From PVC group bacterium (GTDB taxonomy: Bacteria > Auribacterota > Erginobacteria > Erginobacterales > Erginobacteraceae): a DNA stretch of 35,239 nucleotides. This document shows positions 1 through 8,422 of this stretch, piece after piece. Position 1 is the stretch's first letter, and each line of letters begins with the position of its first letter. The notes under the pieces were generated by a model that was not told the DNA's origin, made no database searches, and saw only the letters and a list, made by a program, of their open reading frames with translations. The DNA lies in contig PWXJ01000033.1 in the NCBI GenBank assembly GCA_003561965.1, forward strand, positions 1 through 35,239. Reading direction: 5' to 3'. The translations under genes and the position numbers were made by a program.

Positions 1-91
1 AAGGGTTAACGTTAAGCGGGGCATTATTACATATCTCTGGATTTCGAAAAAGCAAGAACTCGGCGACCGGAATGATGCCCCCGACTCCCCT

Positions 92-1912
92 TCACCAGGA
101 GACCGGGAGGTAATCCCCGCCGCCCCAGTAGGAGCGGGTCAACCCCCGGACCGCCCACAATCCGGTTGACGGTCGATAGACCGCCGGGAGGGAGGTCCCG
201 CCGCCCGAATAGTCCCCTGGCTGGGGGTAGTCTCCGGGCGCCCCGAAGTAGAGCCGGGTCAGGCCCCGGATCGCCCACAAGCCCGTCCCCGGCCGGAAGA
301 CCGCGAATTCCCGGCCGCTGCCGGAATAAGCCGCCGGCACCGGGTAATCGCCGGAAGCGCCGAAGTAGAAACGGGTCACGGACCGGACCGCCCAGAGGCC
401 GGAAGAAGGACGGAAGATCCCGACCCGGGCGGGCCCCTCGCCGGAGGGGTCGACCGGGACCGGCAGGTCGCCGCCGGCCCCGAAATAAGCCCGGGTCACT
501 CCCCGGACCGCCCAGAGGCCGGACGACGGCCGGAAGATCGCCGGGTCGGTCCGGCCGTTGCCGCTGTAATCGGCCGGAACCGGGATGTCCCCGGACTTTC
601 CGTAGTAAAGCCGGGTCACGCCCCGGACCGCCCAGAGGCCGGAGGCTGGCCGAAAGACGGCCGGGTCGGTGGTCCCGTCGCCGTCGTAGTCGCCGGACGC
701 CGGCAGGTCCCCCGGTCCGCCGTAGTGAAATATCCGGGGACGAGCGGTTGGATGGGGAGCGATCATCCATCTCCCGTCGGCGGGCCGCCAGACCGCGACG
801 TCATCCCGCCCGTCCCCGTTGTAGTCCTTGCCGTCCACCACCAGCCGCAGCGGCGGGGGCACGGTCTGGGGGGCGAAGGAGACCGTCCAGAGGCCGGGCA
901 GGTCCCTTCCGCCCAGCCTCTCCAGGACCGTCCAGCTCGCCCCGCCGTCTTCCGTCCGCCAGATGCTGCCCTTCCAGCTGTAGGTGACCGCCCAGGCCTG
1001 GCGGGAATCCACGGCGCTGATCCCCATCGTGTACTCGTAGGAGAGATGGGAAGACCAGGTCAGGCCGCCGTCGGTGGTCCAGGAGATCGTCGAGTCGCTG
1101 GCCGCCCAGACGGTTTCGGCGTCCACGGCGTGAATCTCGTTGCCGTCGTGAGCGCCTTCGGTCTGGAGGTTCCAGGTCTCCCCGCCATCGGAGGTCTTGA
1201 GAATGAACCAATCCGCGCTGGCGATGGTCCCCCCGATCGCCCAGGCCGTCTCCCGGTCGACCGCGGAGATCCCCAGGATGTGATGGTAGCCGGGGCGGGC
1301 GACATCCCCGCCGCTCTGGCGGGTCCAGGTCGCCCCGGCGTCCTCGCTCTTGAGGATAACCGGGTAACCGTCCAGGGAGCCGCCGGTCACCCAGACCGTC
1401 TCCGGATCCGGGGCGCTGACCCCCTGGAGCTCGGCTTGCTCGTAGCCGTCCGGGATCCGGTCGTGCCAGGTCCGGCCGCCGTCGGCGGTGTGGAGGATCG
1501 TGCTGGCGCCGACATCCCCCCCCACCGCCCAGACGGTCTTGCCGCCGGGGGAAGTGACTTTCGTCAGGTCGAGATCCGGGATCTCGCCTGCCGTACCCTT
1601 CCGGGTCCAGGTCCGGCCCCCGTCGGTGGTATGGTAAATGGCCCCGTAACCGTCGGACTTTCCCACCACCCAGGCGGTATCGGGATCGACGGCGACCACC
1701 CCGGCCAGGTCAACGTCGGCCAGCTGCCCGACGCCCTGGCGGAACCAGGACCTCCCGCCGTCGGACGATCTCAGGATCGTCCCATAGCCGTCCCGGCTCT
1801 CTCCCACGGTCCAACCGGCGAAATATTCAAGCCCGGCGCCCGCCGGCGCGGCCAGAAACAACCAGCCCGGCGTTAACGTCAGTAACAACGCGGACAGGAA
1901 ACGGTTCTTCAT
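92..1912 (-). CDS. Secreted seven-bladed YCF48/BNR-type beta-propeller protein with six C-terminal FG-GAP-like repeats
   Basis: The 606-residue protein starts at the ATG at 1912, because MKNRFLSALLLTL...PAGA is a clear signal peptide and GGAAGGAAAG lies just upstream; the longer ORF adds 49 unlikely residues. After the signal peptide come seven units ending in S/T-x-DGG-x-[ST]W (for example TTDGGRTW, TSDGGETW), the asp-box/YCF48 pattern expected of a seven-bladed propeller. The C-terminal third is six repeats of about 40 residues built on FRPSSGLWAVRGVTR and GDLPVP. Only the first two repeats keep a calcium-type DxDGDGxxD loop. No sorting signal such as PEP-CTERM is visible at the C-terminus. 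It is probably exported and surface-exposed or extracellular, and its ligand is unknown. It is divergent from the chagasin-like gene across a 149-bp gap. Confidence 0.85.
   Translation of the reverse strand: MKNRFLSALLLTLTPGWLFLAAPAGAGLEYFAGWTVGESRDGYGTILRSSDGGRSWFRQGVGQLADVDLAGVVAVDPDTAWVVGKSDGYGAIYHTTDGGRTWTRKGTAGEIPDLDLTKVTSPGGKTVWAVGGDVGASTILHTADGGRTWHDRIPDGYEQAELQGVSAPDPETVWVTGGSLDGYPVILKSEDAGATWTRQSGGDVARPGYHHILGISAVDRETAWAIGGTIASADWFILKTSDGGETWNLQTEGAHDGNEIHAVDAETVWAASDSTISWTTDGGLTWSSHLSYEYTMGISAVDSRQAWAVTYSWKGSIWRTEDGGASWTVLERLGGRDLPGLWTVSFAPQTVPPPLRLVVDGKDYNGDGRDDVAVWRPADGRWMIAPHPTARPRIFHYGGPGDLPASGDYDGDGTTDPAVFRPASGLWAVRGVTRLYYGKSGDIPVPADYSGNGRTDPAIFRPSSGLWAVRGVTRAYFGAGGDLPVPVDPSGEGPARVGIFRPSSGLWAVRSVTRFYFGASGDYPVPAAYSGSGREFAVFRPGTGLWAIRGLTRLYFGAPGDYPQPGDYSGGGTSLPAVYRPSTGLWAVRGLTRSYWGGGDYLPVSW
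95..829 (-). repeat. Six ~120-bp coding repeats in the propeller gene
   Basis: The 3' part of the gene is a tandem series with a period of about 120 bp. It is visible on the plus strand as recurrent blocks such as cggaccgcccagaggccgga. Each unit encodes one 40-residue GLWAVRG-TR-YFG repeat. Confidence 0.85.
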
Positions 1913-2061
1913 AATCGACTTTCCTTCCCGATAAACCGGGTTGCATCGAGAGACACCCCGCTGTTGATCGTTACCGGCGCCAGTCTCCGAAAATCCCAAA
2001 CCTTCCGGCCACGAAGCAGTTGCCGATTTCCGGCGATATATGGTATAGGATAGTAACATCG
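1913..2061. promoter_or_regulatory. Divergent intergenic region with a candidate plus-strand promoter
   Basis: This 149-bp gap separates the propeller gene (minus) from the chagasin-like gene (plus). On the plus strand ttgccg (2020-2025) and tatagg (2044-2049) are separated by 18 bp and would place transcription only a few bases before the ATG at 2062. That would make the transcript nearly leaderless, and the only Shine-Dalgarno-like stretch is AGGA at 2047-2050. No convincing minus-strand promoter was found. Confidence 0.3.
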
Positions 2062-2540
<479 letters not shown>

Positions 2541-2551
2541 TTCGCGGAGAT

Positions 2552-2591
2552 TCGCGCCTGCGCGCTGAAGCGCTACGACGCGCAAGCGCGA
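2552..2591. repeat. 40-nt symmetrical palindrome between convergent genes
   Basis: Two outer arms TCGCGC/GCGCGA and two inner arms GCGCG/CGCGC flank a central AGCGCT, separated by matched 2-nt and 4-nt internal loops. It lies between the convergent chagasin-like and sugar-binding genes. It could act as a bidirectional terminator, but no T-tract follows on either strand. It could equally be a REP-like element. Confidence 0.8.
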
Positions 2592-2635
2592 GATTAGTGG
2601 TTAAACCCAAGGGGGCGCGGCTGGGGATTAATTCC

Positions 2636-2662
2636 ATCAGTGTCAATTAGTGGAATTAGTGG
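2636..2662. repeat. Nonamer array (AATTAGTGG-like, 3 units) overlapping a gene end
   Basis: Two exact AATTAGTGG units (2645-2662) follow the variant ATCAGTGTC (2636-2644), and a further isolated attagtgg lies at 2593-2600. On the minus strand the array encodes the final STNSTN of the sugar-binding lipoprotein, and its TGA stop (2643-2645) lies inside it. Confidence 0.9.
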
Positions 2663-3749
2663 ACTTATTTTCCTCGGGCTCGAAACTTCCGTAAACGGCT
2701 TCAACCGGGTGGAGCCCGTCGAGGATCACCGTCTCGATCATCGTCCCCCGGGTGACCAAGACCGGCGGGAAGAGAACGGCGGGCACCTCCCGGCCGTTAT
2801 GCTTAAGATAGCGCTCCTCCCGGCCCAGCGATCCGGCGATCTCGCCCGGCTCCATCCCCCGGACCAGGCGGATCGCCGCCCGGACCGCCGCCGAGGCCAG
2901 CTCCTCCGGGGGGATGTAGACGGTCAGCAACTGGTCCCCGGCGATGATCCGGCGGGAGGCGGCCAGGCCGGCCCCCCGTCCCGCCACCAGGATCCGGCCG
3001 GAGAGGTTTTCCTCCGCCACCGCCGCGGCCGCCCCGGCGGCCAGCCGGTCGTCGAAGGCGATGACCGCCGAGATCGCCTCCCGGGCCCGGACCGGCCGGG
3101 CGAGCAGTTTTTCCGTCCGGCGCCGGGCCTCTTCCTCGGTGGGGGGGGAGAGGCGGAGGTCGGCGGCGATCCCGGTCTTCTCCCCCCGCAACTCCTCCCA
3201 TTCGGCCAGGGCCCGCAACTGTCCCGACCGGAGCCGCTCCGCCCGGGGGTCGTTATCCGCGCCGCCGAGCAGTACCAGTCCCCGGCCCGGGATCCGCTCC
3301 CGGACGGTCCGGGCCTGGAGATAGCCGGCCGCCTCCAGGTCCGGGCCGACAAAGAGCTCGATATTGACTCCGGGGATCAAGTCGCCGCAGGCGATCACCG
3401 GAACCGGCAGGGAAACCCACTCCCCGGGGGACGGAGCGGAGTAATCCGGGACGGACGGGATCGCCAGCAGGAGGTCGGCCCCGGCCGCGATCAGCTCCCG
3501 GGCCTGGCGCTGTTGGACCTCCCGACCCCCGCCGTCCGCGGTCCGGACCAGGACCTCGAATCCGGCCGTTCGGGACTTCTCGAGCAGGGCGGCCCCCTCC
3601 CACCCCCAGGGCTCGCCGTCGGTACTCTCCAGCAGCAAACCGAGAACGACCCGCTCGCCGGCGGAGAGCCGCTCCCGGGACGAAGCGCAGGCGGCCAGGA
3701 GGAGGATCAGAGCGGATACCACAAACCAGTTACGGAGGATGTTTTTCAT
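2643..3749 (-). CDS. Sugar-binding lipoprotein of the type-I periplasmic-binding fold (XylF/RbsB-like)
   Basis: The 368-residue protein has a lipoprotein signal ending LLLAAC (Cys21). Its layout fits the Peripla_BP_4 family that binds pentoses or hexoses for ABC import. An early strand GLLLES is followed by ARELIAAGADLLLAIP, the central GRGLVLLGGADNDPRAERL resembles the XylF 'LGG...N.A' segment, and IETVILDGLHPVEAVY lies near the end. No sugar ABC permease or ATPase is nearby, so it is an orphan that could serve a distant transporter or a sensor. It follows PreP by 98 bp in the same orientation. Its last residues are encoded by a short tandem repeat. No strong ribosome-binding site precedes the ATG. 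Confidence 0.75.
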   Translation of the reverse strand: MKNILRNWFVVSALILLLAACASSRERLSAGERVVLGLLLESTDGEPWGWEGAALLEKSRTAGFEVLVRTADGGGREVQQRQARELIAAGADLLLAIPSVPDYSAPSPGEWVSLPVPVIACGDLIPGVNIELFVGPDLEAAGYLQARTVRERIPGRGLVLLGGADNDPRAERLRSGQLRALAEWEELRGEKTGIAADLRLSPPTEEEARRRTEKLLARPVRAREAISAVIAFDDRLAAGAAAAVAEENLSGRILVAGRGAGLAASRRIIAGDQLLTVYIPPEELASAAVRAAIRLVRGMEPGEIAGSLGREERYLKHNGREVPAVLFPPVLVTRGTMIETVILDGLHPVEAVYGSFEPEENKSTNSTN

Positions 3750-3847
3750 ACGTATTCAGCGGGCCGGTGGAGCAGGCATTCCCGGCTGGCCGGCGGAGGG
3801 CACAGACAGAATAAACTGTGCTGCCTATTTTCACGGACAGGAATGGG
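3750..3847. other. Intergenic gap with a small hairpin
   Basis: This 98-bp spacer lies between PreP and the downstream sugar-binding lipoprotein. It contains a GCACAG/CTGTGC stem (3800-3805 with 3816-3821) and a 10-nt loop. No T-tract follows it on the minus strand, so it is not a clear terminator, and no convincing promoter was seen. Confidence 0.4.
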
Positions 3848-6814
3848 CTAGAGATCGGCGATCGGGAATTCTCCTTTCAGTTTGGCGGCGGCGGTCTTTA
3901 GTTTCTCCCGGGAAGCGATCACGCAGACCGGGGCGGTCTTCAAACTTGGGCGGATGATCTCCGCGGCGGCCCGGCGGACCTGCTCTCCGGTCAGGGCGAG
4001 GAGCCGCCGGCGGAACTCCCGGAGCCGGGCCGGGGTGGTCCGCCGCAGGTGCCGGTAGAGGGCCAGCTCCACCGCCTGGCCGGGACGGATCGGGCGGTCG
4101 AGGGTCTTGACCGCCCCGATGATCGCCTGCTCGACCCCGGGCCCGCTCAGATCCATCTCTTTCTGGATATAGTCGTCGATCCCATCGTAAGCCCGGAGCG
4201 TCTCGACGACATTCGGGTCGCGGTAGCTGGCCAGGGCGAACAGACCCCGCAGGGGATGATAAACGGCCGAGCAGCCGTAGGCCCCGCCCCGGACCCGGAC
4301 CGTCTCCCAGAGGTAACCGTAGCTCAAGTTCTGGGAGATCAGCAGAAGGGCGGGTCCGTCGGGGTGGGTATAGGAGACCGCCGGGAGGGCCCGGGCGACA
4401 AAGGCGACCTCGGCGGGGACGGCGACCCCTTCCCGCCGGGGAACAGCGGGAAGTTCGGGGAGGGGCCCTCCTCCCTCCTCTTCCCGGTTCAAATCCGACA
4501 GCAGGGAGCCGTACCATTCCCGGACCGTCGCGACCGCTTTCTCTCCCCCGACCACGGAGAGGGTAACCCGGTTTCTGGCCTGGAGAGAATCCCGGATCCC
4601 CGCCAGCCGGTTCTCGAGACCCCGGGGATCGGCGGCGAAGGCGTCCGGGAGCCGGTCATAGAGCCTCACCTGGTCGAGGCCCCGGAGGGACTCGTGAAGG
4701 GCGCAGTTGCGGTTCAGGCCCCGGGCGGCGCGGGAGAGGGCGAAACTGTTCCCGGCCGGGACCACCCGGCTCTTCAGGGCCACCTTACCCTGGAGGATCA
4801 CGTCCCGGAGACGGTCCCGGTCGGAGAGGTCGCAACGGGTAAGGCGGTCGGCGAGCATCGCCAGCATCTCCGGGAGTTTCCGGTCGAGGGCCCGGCAGAA
4901 GACGGTCAGGTAAGGGCGGAATTCCCGGTGATCCCCGGAGGTCCCGGCGGCGGCGGGGACGGAGTCGACCCCGCCGGAACAGGCGGCCTCCCGGTCGGCC
5001 ATCGCCGCGAAGTCGTAATCGGCCGCCCCCATCTCGCAGAGGGCGTCGGCCAGCAGCGGGAGGTAGGGATATGCCGCCCCGGGCAGTCCCCGGAGATCGA
5101 AGGCGAGGGCGAGGTAGGTGATCCCGTTGCTGAAGACGTCGGTGGCCAGAAACGGCCGGCCGGCGACGGTCTCGACGGAGGTGGAGAGGAGAAACGGCTC
5201 GGCCGGGACGTCGACGCGGGAAAGCCGGGGGAGCGTGGCCAGGGCCTCGGGCGGGTTGGGCGAGGCCTGGAGTTCTTCGAGTTCTACCGCCTGGCGGGCG
5301 ATCCGCCGCCGCTCGCCGGGGGAGAGAGAATCCCTGATCTCTTTCAGTTCTCTCCGCTCGGCCCGCTCCTTCCTTTCGGCCAGCCCGGGATCGGGGGGGA
5401 AGACCAGCAGGACCCGGTTGGGGTTGTCGACCACCAGCTTCCGGAGGCGTCTTTCGAAGTACCCCTCCTCGCTCTCCCAGCGGCGGCGGACTTCCCGGAT
5501 CTGCCGGTTGAGCCGCATCCAGACCAGGGGGTCGCCGGAAGCGGCCCAGGACTCAAAGGCCCGGTCCATCAGCCGCAGCGGATAGTGGCTCTTGATCTCC
5601 CGGGCGGCCAGCTCGAAATTGTGGAAGGAGGACCCGAGCTTCTCCCGGTCGAGGCCCCGGGCGGCCAGCCGGGAGCAGGTCTCGAGGACCAGTTCGAGGA
5701 TCCGGTCCGCCCGGTCTTCCTCGCTCCCCTTCAGCCCGACGGCGAAACAGGTATCCCGCTGGGAGGAGGAATAGCCGGAGTCGGTCAGTTCCTCGCCCAG
5801 CCGGGAGTCGATCAGGGCCTTGCGCAGCGGCGAGGCGGCATTCCCGAGGAGGTAATGGGAGAGGACGTGGAGGGAGAGCGTCTCCACCGGCCGGATGTTA
5901 CGCCCGGCCCGGAAGGCCGCCACCACCGCCGTCTTCGAGCGGGGGTCTTCCGCCGGCCCGACGGGATAAGGCCGCCGGACCAGCCGGGGCTTCTTCCAGG
6001 CCGGCTGGGGGGAGATCGCGGTATCGATAACGGCGCGGGAATACCCGGAGAGATACTCCCGGTCGAGAAACTCGAGGTGGCGGAGGGTGGGGATCGAACC
6101 GTAGATGAAGACCAGGGAGTTGGAAGGGTGGTAGCGGGTCCGGTGATACTCCCGGAACCGCTCATAGGAGAGAGCGCGGATCGCCTCCGGAAGACCGCCG
6201 TAGTCCCGGCCGTAGGCGTTGGCGGGGAAGAGATTCTTCATCATCTCCCGGTCGATGATCCCGTCGAGATCGGAGTAAACCCCTTTCATCTCGTTGTAGA
6301 CTATTCCCTTGTAGATCAGGTTCCCCGAAGGGCCGGGGGGATCGACAAAGGCCAGGTGACGCCCCTCCTGGCGGAAGTGGGCAAGGCTGATCCGGGGATA
6401 AAAGACGGCGTCGCAGTAAACCCCGGCCAGGTTGAAGAAATCCTTCTCGTTGATACTGGCGCAGGGGTAGATGGTCCGGTCGGGATAGGTCATCGCGTTG
6501 AGGAAGGTGGCCAGGCTGGTCCGGAGGAGTTCGACGAAGGGGTCCTTGACCGGATAGCGCCGCGAACCGCAGAGCACGGTGTGCTCGAGGATGTGGGGCA
6601 GACCGCTGTCGTCGGGGGGCGGGGTCCGGAAACCGATGGCGAAGAGGTTTTCCGGGTCGGCGGCGTGGAGGTGGATCAGCCGGCCGCCGCTCTGAATATG
6701 TTCGGCGCCGTACGCCACCGCCCGGGTCTCCGGCAGGGCGGTCACCCGGGTGATCCGGAAACCGTTGATGACCCCGCCGACGGCGAGATCGGGATGGATA
6801 GGGGGGTGTTTCAC
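3848..6814 (-). CDS. PreP-type presequence protease, M16C zinc metallopeptidase
   Basis: The 988-residue protein matches the full two-half architecture of PreP/Cym1. The inverted zinc motif HILEH (His74, Glu77, His78) is followed about 100 residues later by NEMKG (Glu175), the expected third ligand. Flanking blocks such as HTVLCGSRRYPVKDPF, FLNAMTYPD and GVYCDAVFYP are typical of the family. PreP enzymes degrade short unfolded peptides inside a closed chamber. In organelles these are transit peptides; in bacteria the substrates are less clear. No signal peptide is seen, so it is probably cytoplasmic. The start is a GTG, and it lies 49 bp after the Mla-associated lipoprotein gene, which suggests co-transcription. 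Confidence 0.93.
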   Translation of the reverse strand: MKHPPIHPDLAVGGVINGFRITRVTALPETRAVAYGAEHIQSGGRLIHLHAADPENLFAIGFRTPPPDDSGLPHILEHTVLCGSRRYPVKDPFVELLRTSLATFLNAMTYPDRTIYPCASINEKDFFNLAGVYCDAVFYPRISLAHFRQEGRHLAFVDPPGPSGNLIYKGIVYNEMKGVYSDLDGIIDREMMKNLFPANAYGRDYGGLPEAIRALSYERFREYHRTRYHPSNSLVFIYGSIPTLRHLEFLDREYLSGYSRAVIDTAISPQPAWKKPRLVRRPYPVGPAEDPRSKTAVVAAFRAGRNIRPVETLSLHVLSHYLLGNAASPLRKALIDSRLGEELTDSGYSSSQRDTCFAVGLKGSEEDRADRILELVLETCSRLAARGLDREKLGSSFHNFELAAREIKSHYPLRLMDRAFESWAASGDPLVWMRLNRQIREVRRRWESEEGYFERRLRKLVVDNPNRVLLVFPPDPGLAERKERAERRELKEIRDSLSPGERRRIARQAVELEELQASPNPPEALATLPRLSRVDVPAEPFLLSTSVETVAGRPFLATDVFSNGITYLALAFDLRGLPGAAYPYLPLLADALCEMGAADYDFAAMADREAACSGGVDSVPAAAGTSGDHREFRPYLTVFCRALDRKLPEMLAMLADRLTRCDLSDRDRLRDVILQGKVALKSRVVPAGNSFALSRAARGLNRNCALHESLRGLDQVRLYDRLPDAFAADPRGLENRLAGIRDSLQARNRVTLSVVGGEKAVATVREWYGSLLSDLNREEEGGGPLPELPAVPRREGVAVPAEVAFVARALPAVSYTHPDGPALLLISQNLSYGYLWETVRVRGGAYGCSAVYHPLRGLFALASYRDPNVVETLRAYDGIDDYIQKEMDLSGPGVEQAIIGAVKTLDRPIRPGQAVELALYRHLRRTTPARLREFRRRLLALTGEQVRRAAAEIIRPSLKTAPVCVIASREKLKTAAAKLKGEFPIADL

Positions 6815-6863
6815 GACCGCGATTTCCGGGTGACGGCCCGGAGCCGATCTCCGGGAGCAAAAG

Positions 6864-7481
6864 TCACCGGGCAGCCGGTTTCCCGGGGAGGGAGCGGAGC
6901 TCTTCCGCCGCCGCCAGCTCCTCGACCGCCCGGGCCAACGCCCCGGCGACCGCCGCGCTCATCGCCTTCGCCAGTTCTCCCGCCCCCTCCTGGGGAACCG
7001 AGGAGACAAACCGGCCGCTCCAGACCGCGGAACCGGTATCGGCCCGGACCGCCTCCAGGATCATCGAAAACTCGGCCCGGATCTCCTCCCCCTCGATCAC
7101 CTGGTCGAAACTGAGGATCTCGGCAAGCAGGGAGATATCGGCCCGGGGGTCCTGGCCGATCATTTCCAGCCGGCTGAAGAGACCGGAGCGGTCGAGGGCG
7201 TCGATCAGGGCCCGGCGGACCATAATCGCGGGGAGTTCCGCCCAGCGGCTATGCTCGTAAAAACCGACCCGGTATGTACCCCGGCGGAAGACCATCCGGT
7301 CCTGGTAGCGGAGCGGCACGCGAAAGTCGCTGACGTCAACCGCCAGGGGCAGCGGCTCGGTGACCGCCGGAACAACCGGCTCGGGGTGGAGCAGGTAATA
7401 ATCGGTCGGCCGGGGGGAGCGGCAGCCGCCAAGGATGATCATAATCAACAGCCCGGCAAGTCCGGTTAAGATAGTTCTCAT
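6864..7481 (-). CDS. ABC-transport auxiliary lipoprotein (PqiC/DUF330-like) of the Mla-type system
   Basis: The 205-residue protein has a lipobox ILGGC (Cys20) followed by the TDYYLL-HP segment typical of PqiC-like ABC_trans_aux lipoproteins. Later segments RVGFYEHSRWAELPA and MVRRALIDALDRSGLF match the usual order of this family. A strong AGGAGG lies 6 nt before the ATG. It follows the MlaD gene by 18 bp. Such lipoproteins are thought to link an inner-membrane MCE complex with the outer membrane. I infer the same role here, since no MlaA or MlaC gene is present in the window. Confidence 0.85.
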   Translation of the reverse strand: MRTILTGLAGLLIMIILGGCRSPRPTDYYLLHPEPVVPAVTEPLPLAVDVSDFRVPLRYQDRMVFRRGTYRVGFYEHSRWAELPAIMVRRALIDALDRSGLFSRLEMIGQDPRADISLLAEILSFDQVIEGEEIRAEFSMILEAVRADTGSAVWSGRFVSSVPQEGAGELAKAMSAAVAGALARAVEELAAAEELRSLPGKPAAR

Positions 7482-7499
7482 ATTTTCCTCCTGTCGGCT

Positions 7500-8243
7500 T
7501 CAGCGGGCATAGGAGTCCCGGGACCGCTTCCTTCCCCACATCAGGGAAGAGGGGTTCTCCCGAAGATACCGCATCGTGGCGGCGGATTCCAGCATCCCCC
7601 GCTGGAAGGTAATCATCGACTGTTTCAGTTCGTAACCCTGTTCCTGGATATCCCGCCGAACCAGCCGGAGCAGGCCGGTCAGTTCGTCCAGGGAATGTTC
7701 CAGGGCAACCACCGACCCGTCGGCGTTTTCCAGCAGGGCGGTGACCCGGTCGGGGGTATCACCCCCTAGAGTCAGGTTGAGACTGTCGAGGATATCGTGG
7801 ACGTTGTCAAGAATGTCCGGGATATTCCTCAGCAGGTTGGCCAGGACCGAGGGGGAGGAAGGGATCGTCGAACCCGGGGGGAGGTCGGCCGCCCCCGGAT
7901 CTCCGCCGGAGAGTTCCACCACCATCCCCCCCATCAGGTTGCCGAGTTCCAGCTGGGCCATCACCCCTTCCCGGAGATCGACGGTCTCGGTCTCGATCCC
8001 GACCTGAACCACGATCCGGTTGTCCTCCCGGACCCGGATACTCTCGACCTTCCCCACCGGAACCCCCTGATAGAGGACAGAGGAGTCGCGCTGGAGTCCG
8101 CTGACGCTCTCTTCGAAGATAATGTAATAGGTATCCCGGGGAGTCCGGCCCTCGAAGGCGATAACCACCAGGACCAGCACCGTCAGGGCCAACCCGGCCA
8201 AAACGAATATCCCCACCTTGGCTGTCTGCGCTCTGGTTGCCAT
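7500..8243 (-). CDS. mlaD: MlaD-like MCE-domain protein
   Basis: The 247-residue protein has one N-terminal membrane segment (about 11-30), then an MCE domain (about 37-115) with YYIIFEESVSGLQ, GVPVGKVESIRV and NLMGGMVVEL. A helical tail follows. MCE proteins form hexameric rings that bind phospholipid and sit on the MlaFE ABC transporter in the periplasm. The start is well supported by AGGAGG 8 nt upstream. It is separated from mlaF by 156 bp of repeat-filled DNA, which is unusual inside an mla operon. Confidence 0.92.
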   Translation of the reverse strand: MATRAQTAKVGIFVLAGLALTVLVLVVIAFEGRTPRDTYYIIFEESVSGLQRDSSVLYQGVPVGKVESIRVREDNRIVVQVGIETETVDLREGVMAQLELGNLMGGMVVELSGGDPGAADLPPGSTIPSSPSVLANLLRNIPDILDNVHDILDSLNLTLGGDTPDRVTALLENADGSVVALEHSLDELTGLLRLVRRDIQEQGYELKQSMITFQRGMLESAATMRYLRENPSSLMWGRKRSRDSYAR

Positions 8244-8281
8244 AACCTTGCTCCTCCTTGATCCAGGAGTTTATTAACTTT

Positions 8282-8325
8282 CCACAAAGGACGAAAAAGA
8301 CTTAAAGGACCTAAAGGACACAATA
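8282..8325 (-). repeat. Nonamer array B' (TTT-NN-GTCC words)
   Basis: On the minus strand the words GTGTCC, TTTAGGTCC, TTTAAGTCT, TTTTCGTCC and TTTGTGG run in series. The same words recur in a different order at 19183-19226. Confidence 0.85.
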
Positions 8326-8341
8326 CTCCTCACTGCTCGAA

Positions 8342-8370
8342 TCCGCCACAGCCCGGAGGGCGACGGCGGA
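8342..8370. repeat. 29-bp REP-like palindrome, copy 1
   Basis: Outer arms TCCGCC and GGCGGA enclose inner arms GCCC and GGGC. It is 27/29 identical to the copy at 13685-13713, and the flanking gaa...act is shared. Confidence 0.85.
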
Positions 8371-8373
8371 ACT

Positions 8374-8422
8374 AATTACCATTCCCCATTCCCTATTCCC
8401 TATTCCCTATTCCCTATTCCCC
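8374..8422 (-). repeat. Heptamer tandem array B (TAGGGAA-like) at the mlaF 3' end
   Basis: Six clean 7-bp units (8381-8422; ATTCCCT/ATTCCCC on the plus strand) plus one degenerate unit (8374-8380). On the minus strand the array encodes the last residues of MlaF (GIGNRE) and its TAG stop at 8400-8402. Confidence 0.95.

Larger units (their letters stand above)
8244..8399. other. Repeat-filled spacer between mlaF and mlaD
   Basis: This gap splits an otherwise compact operon. In the minus-strand sense it holds, in order, the 5' part of heptamer array B, a 29-bp palindrome and a nonamer array, and it ends with the mlaD ribosome-binding site. I see no extra gene and no clear promoter. Confidence 0.7.

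Noticed and set aside
1-91. Possible terminator after the propeller gene
   Set aside because: No stable stem followed by a T-run is present on the minus strand in these 91 bases. I see nothing else in this stretch.
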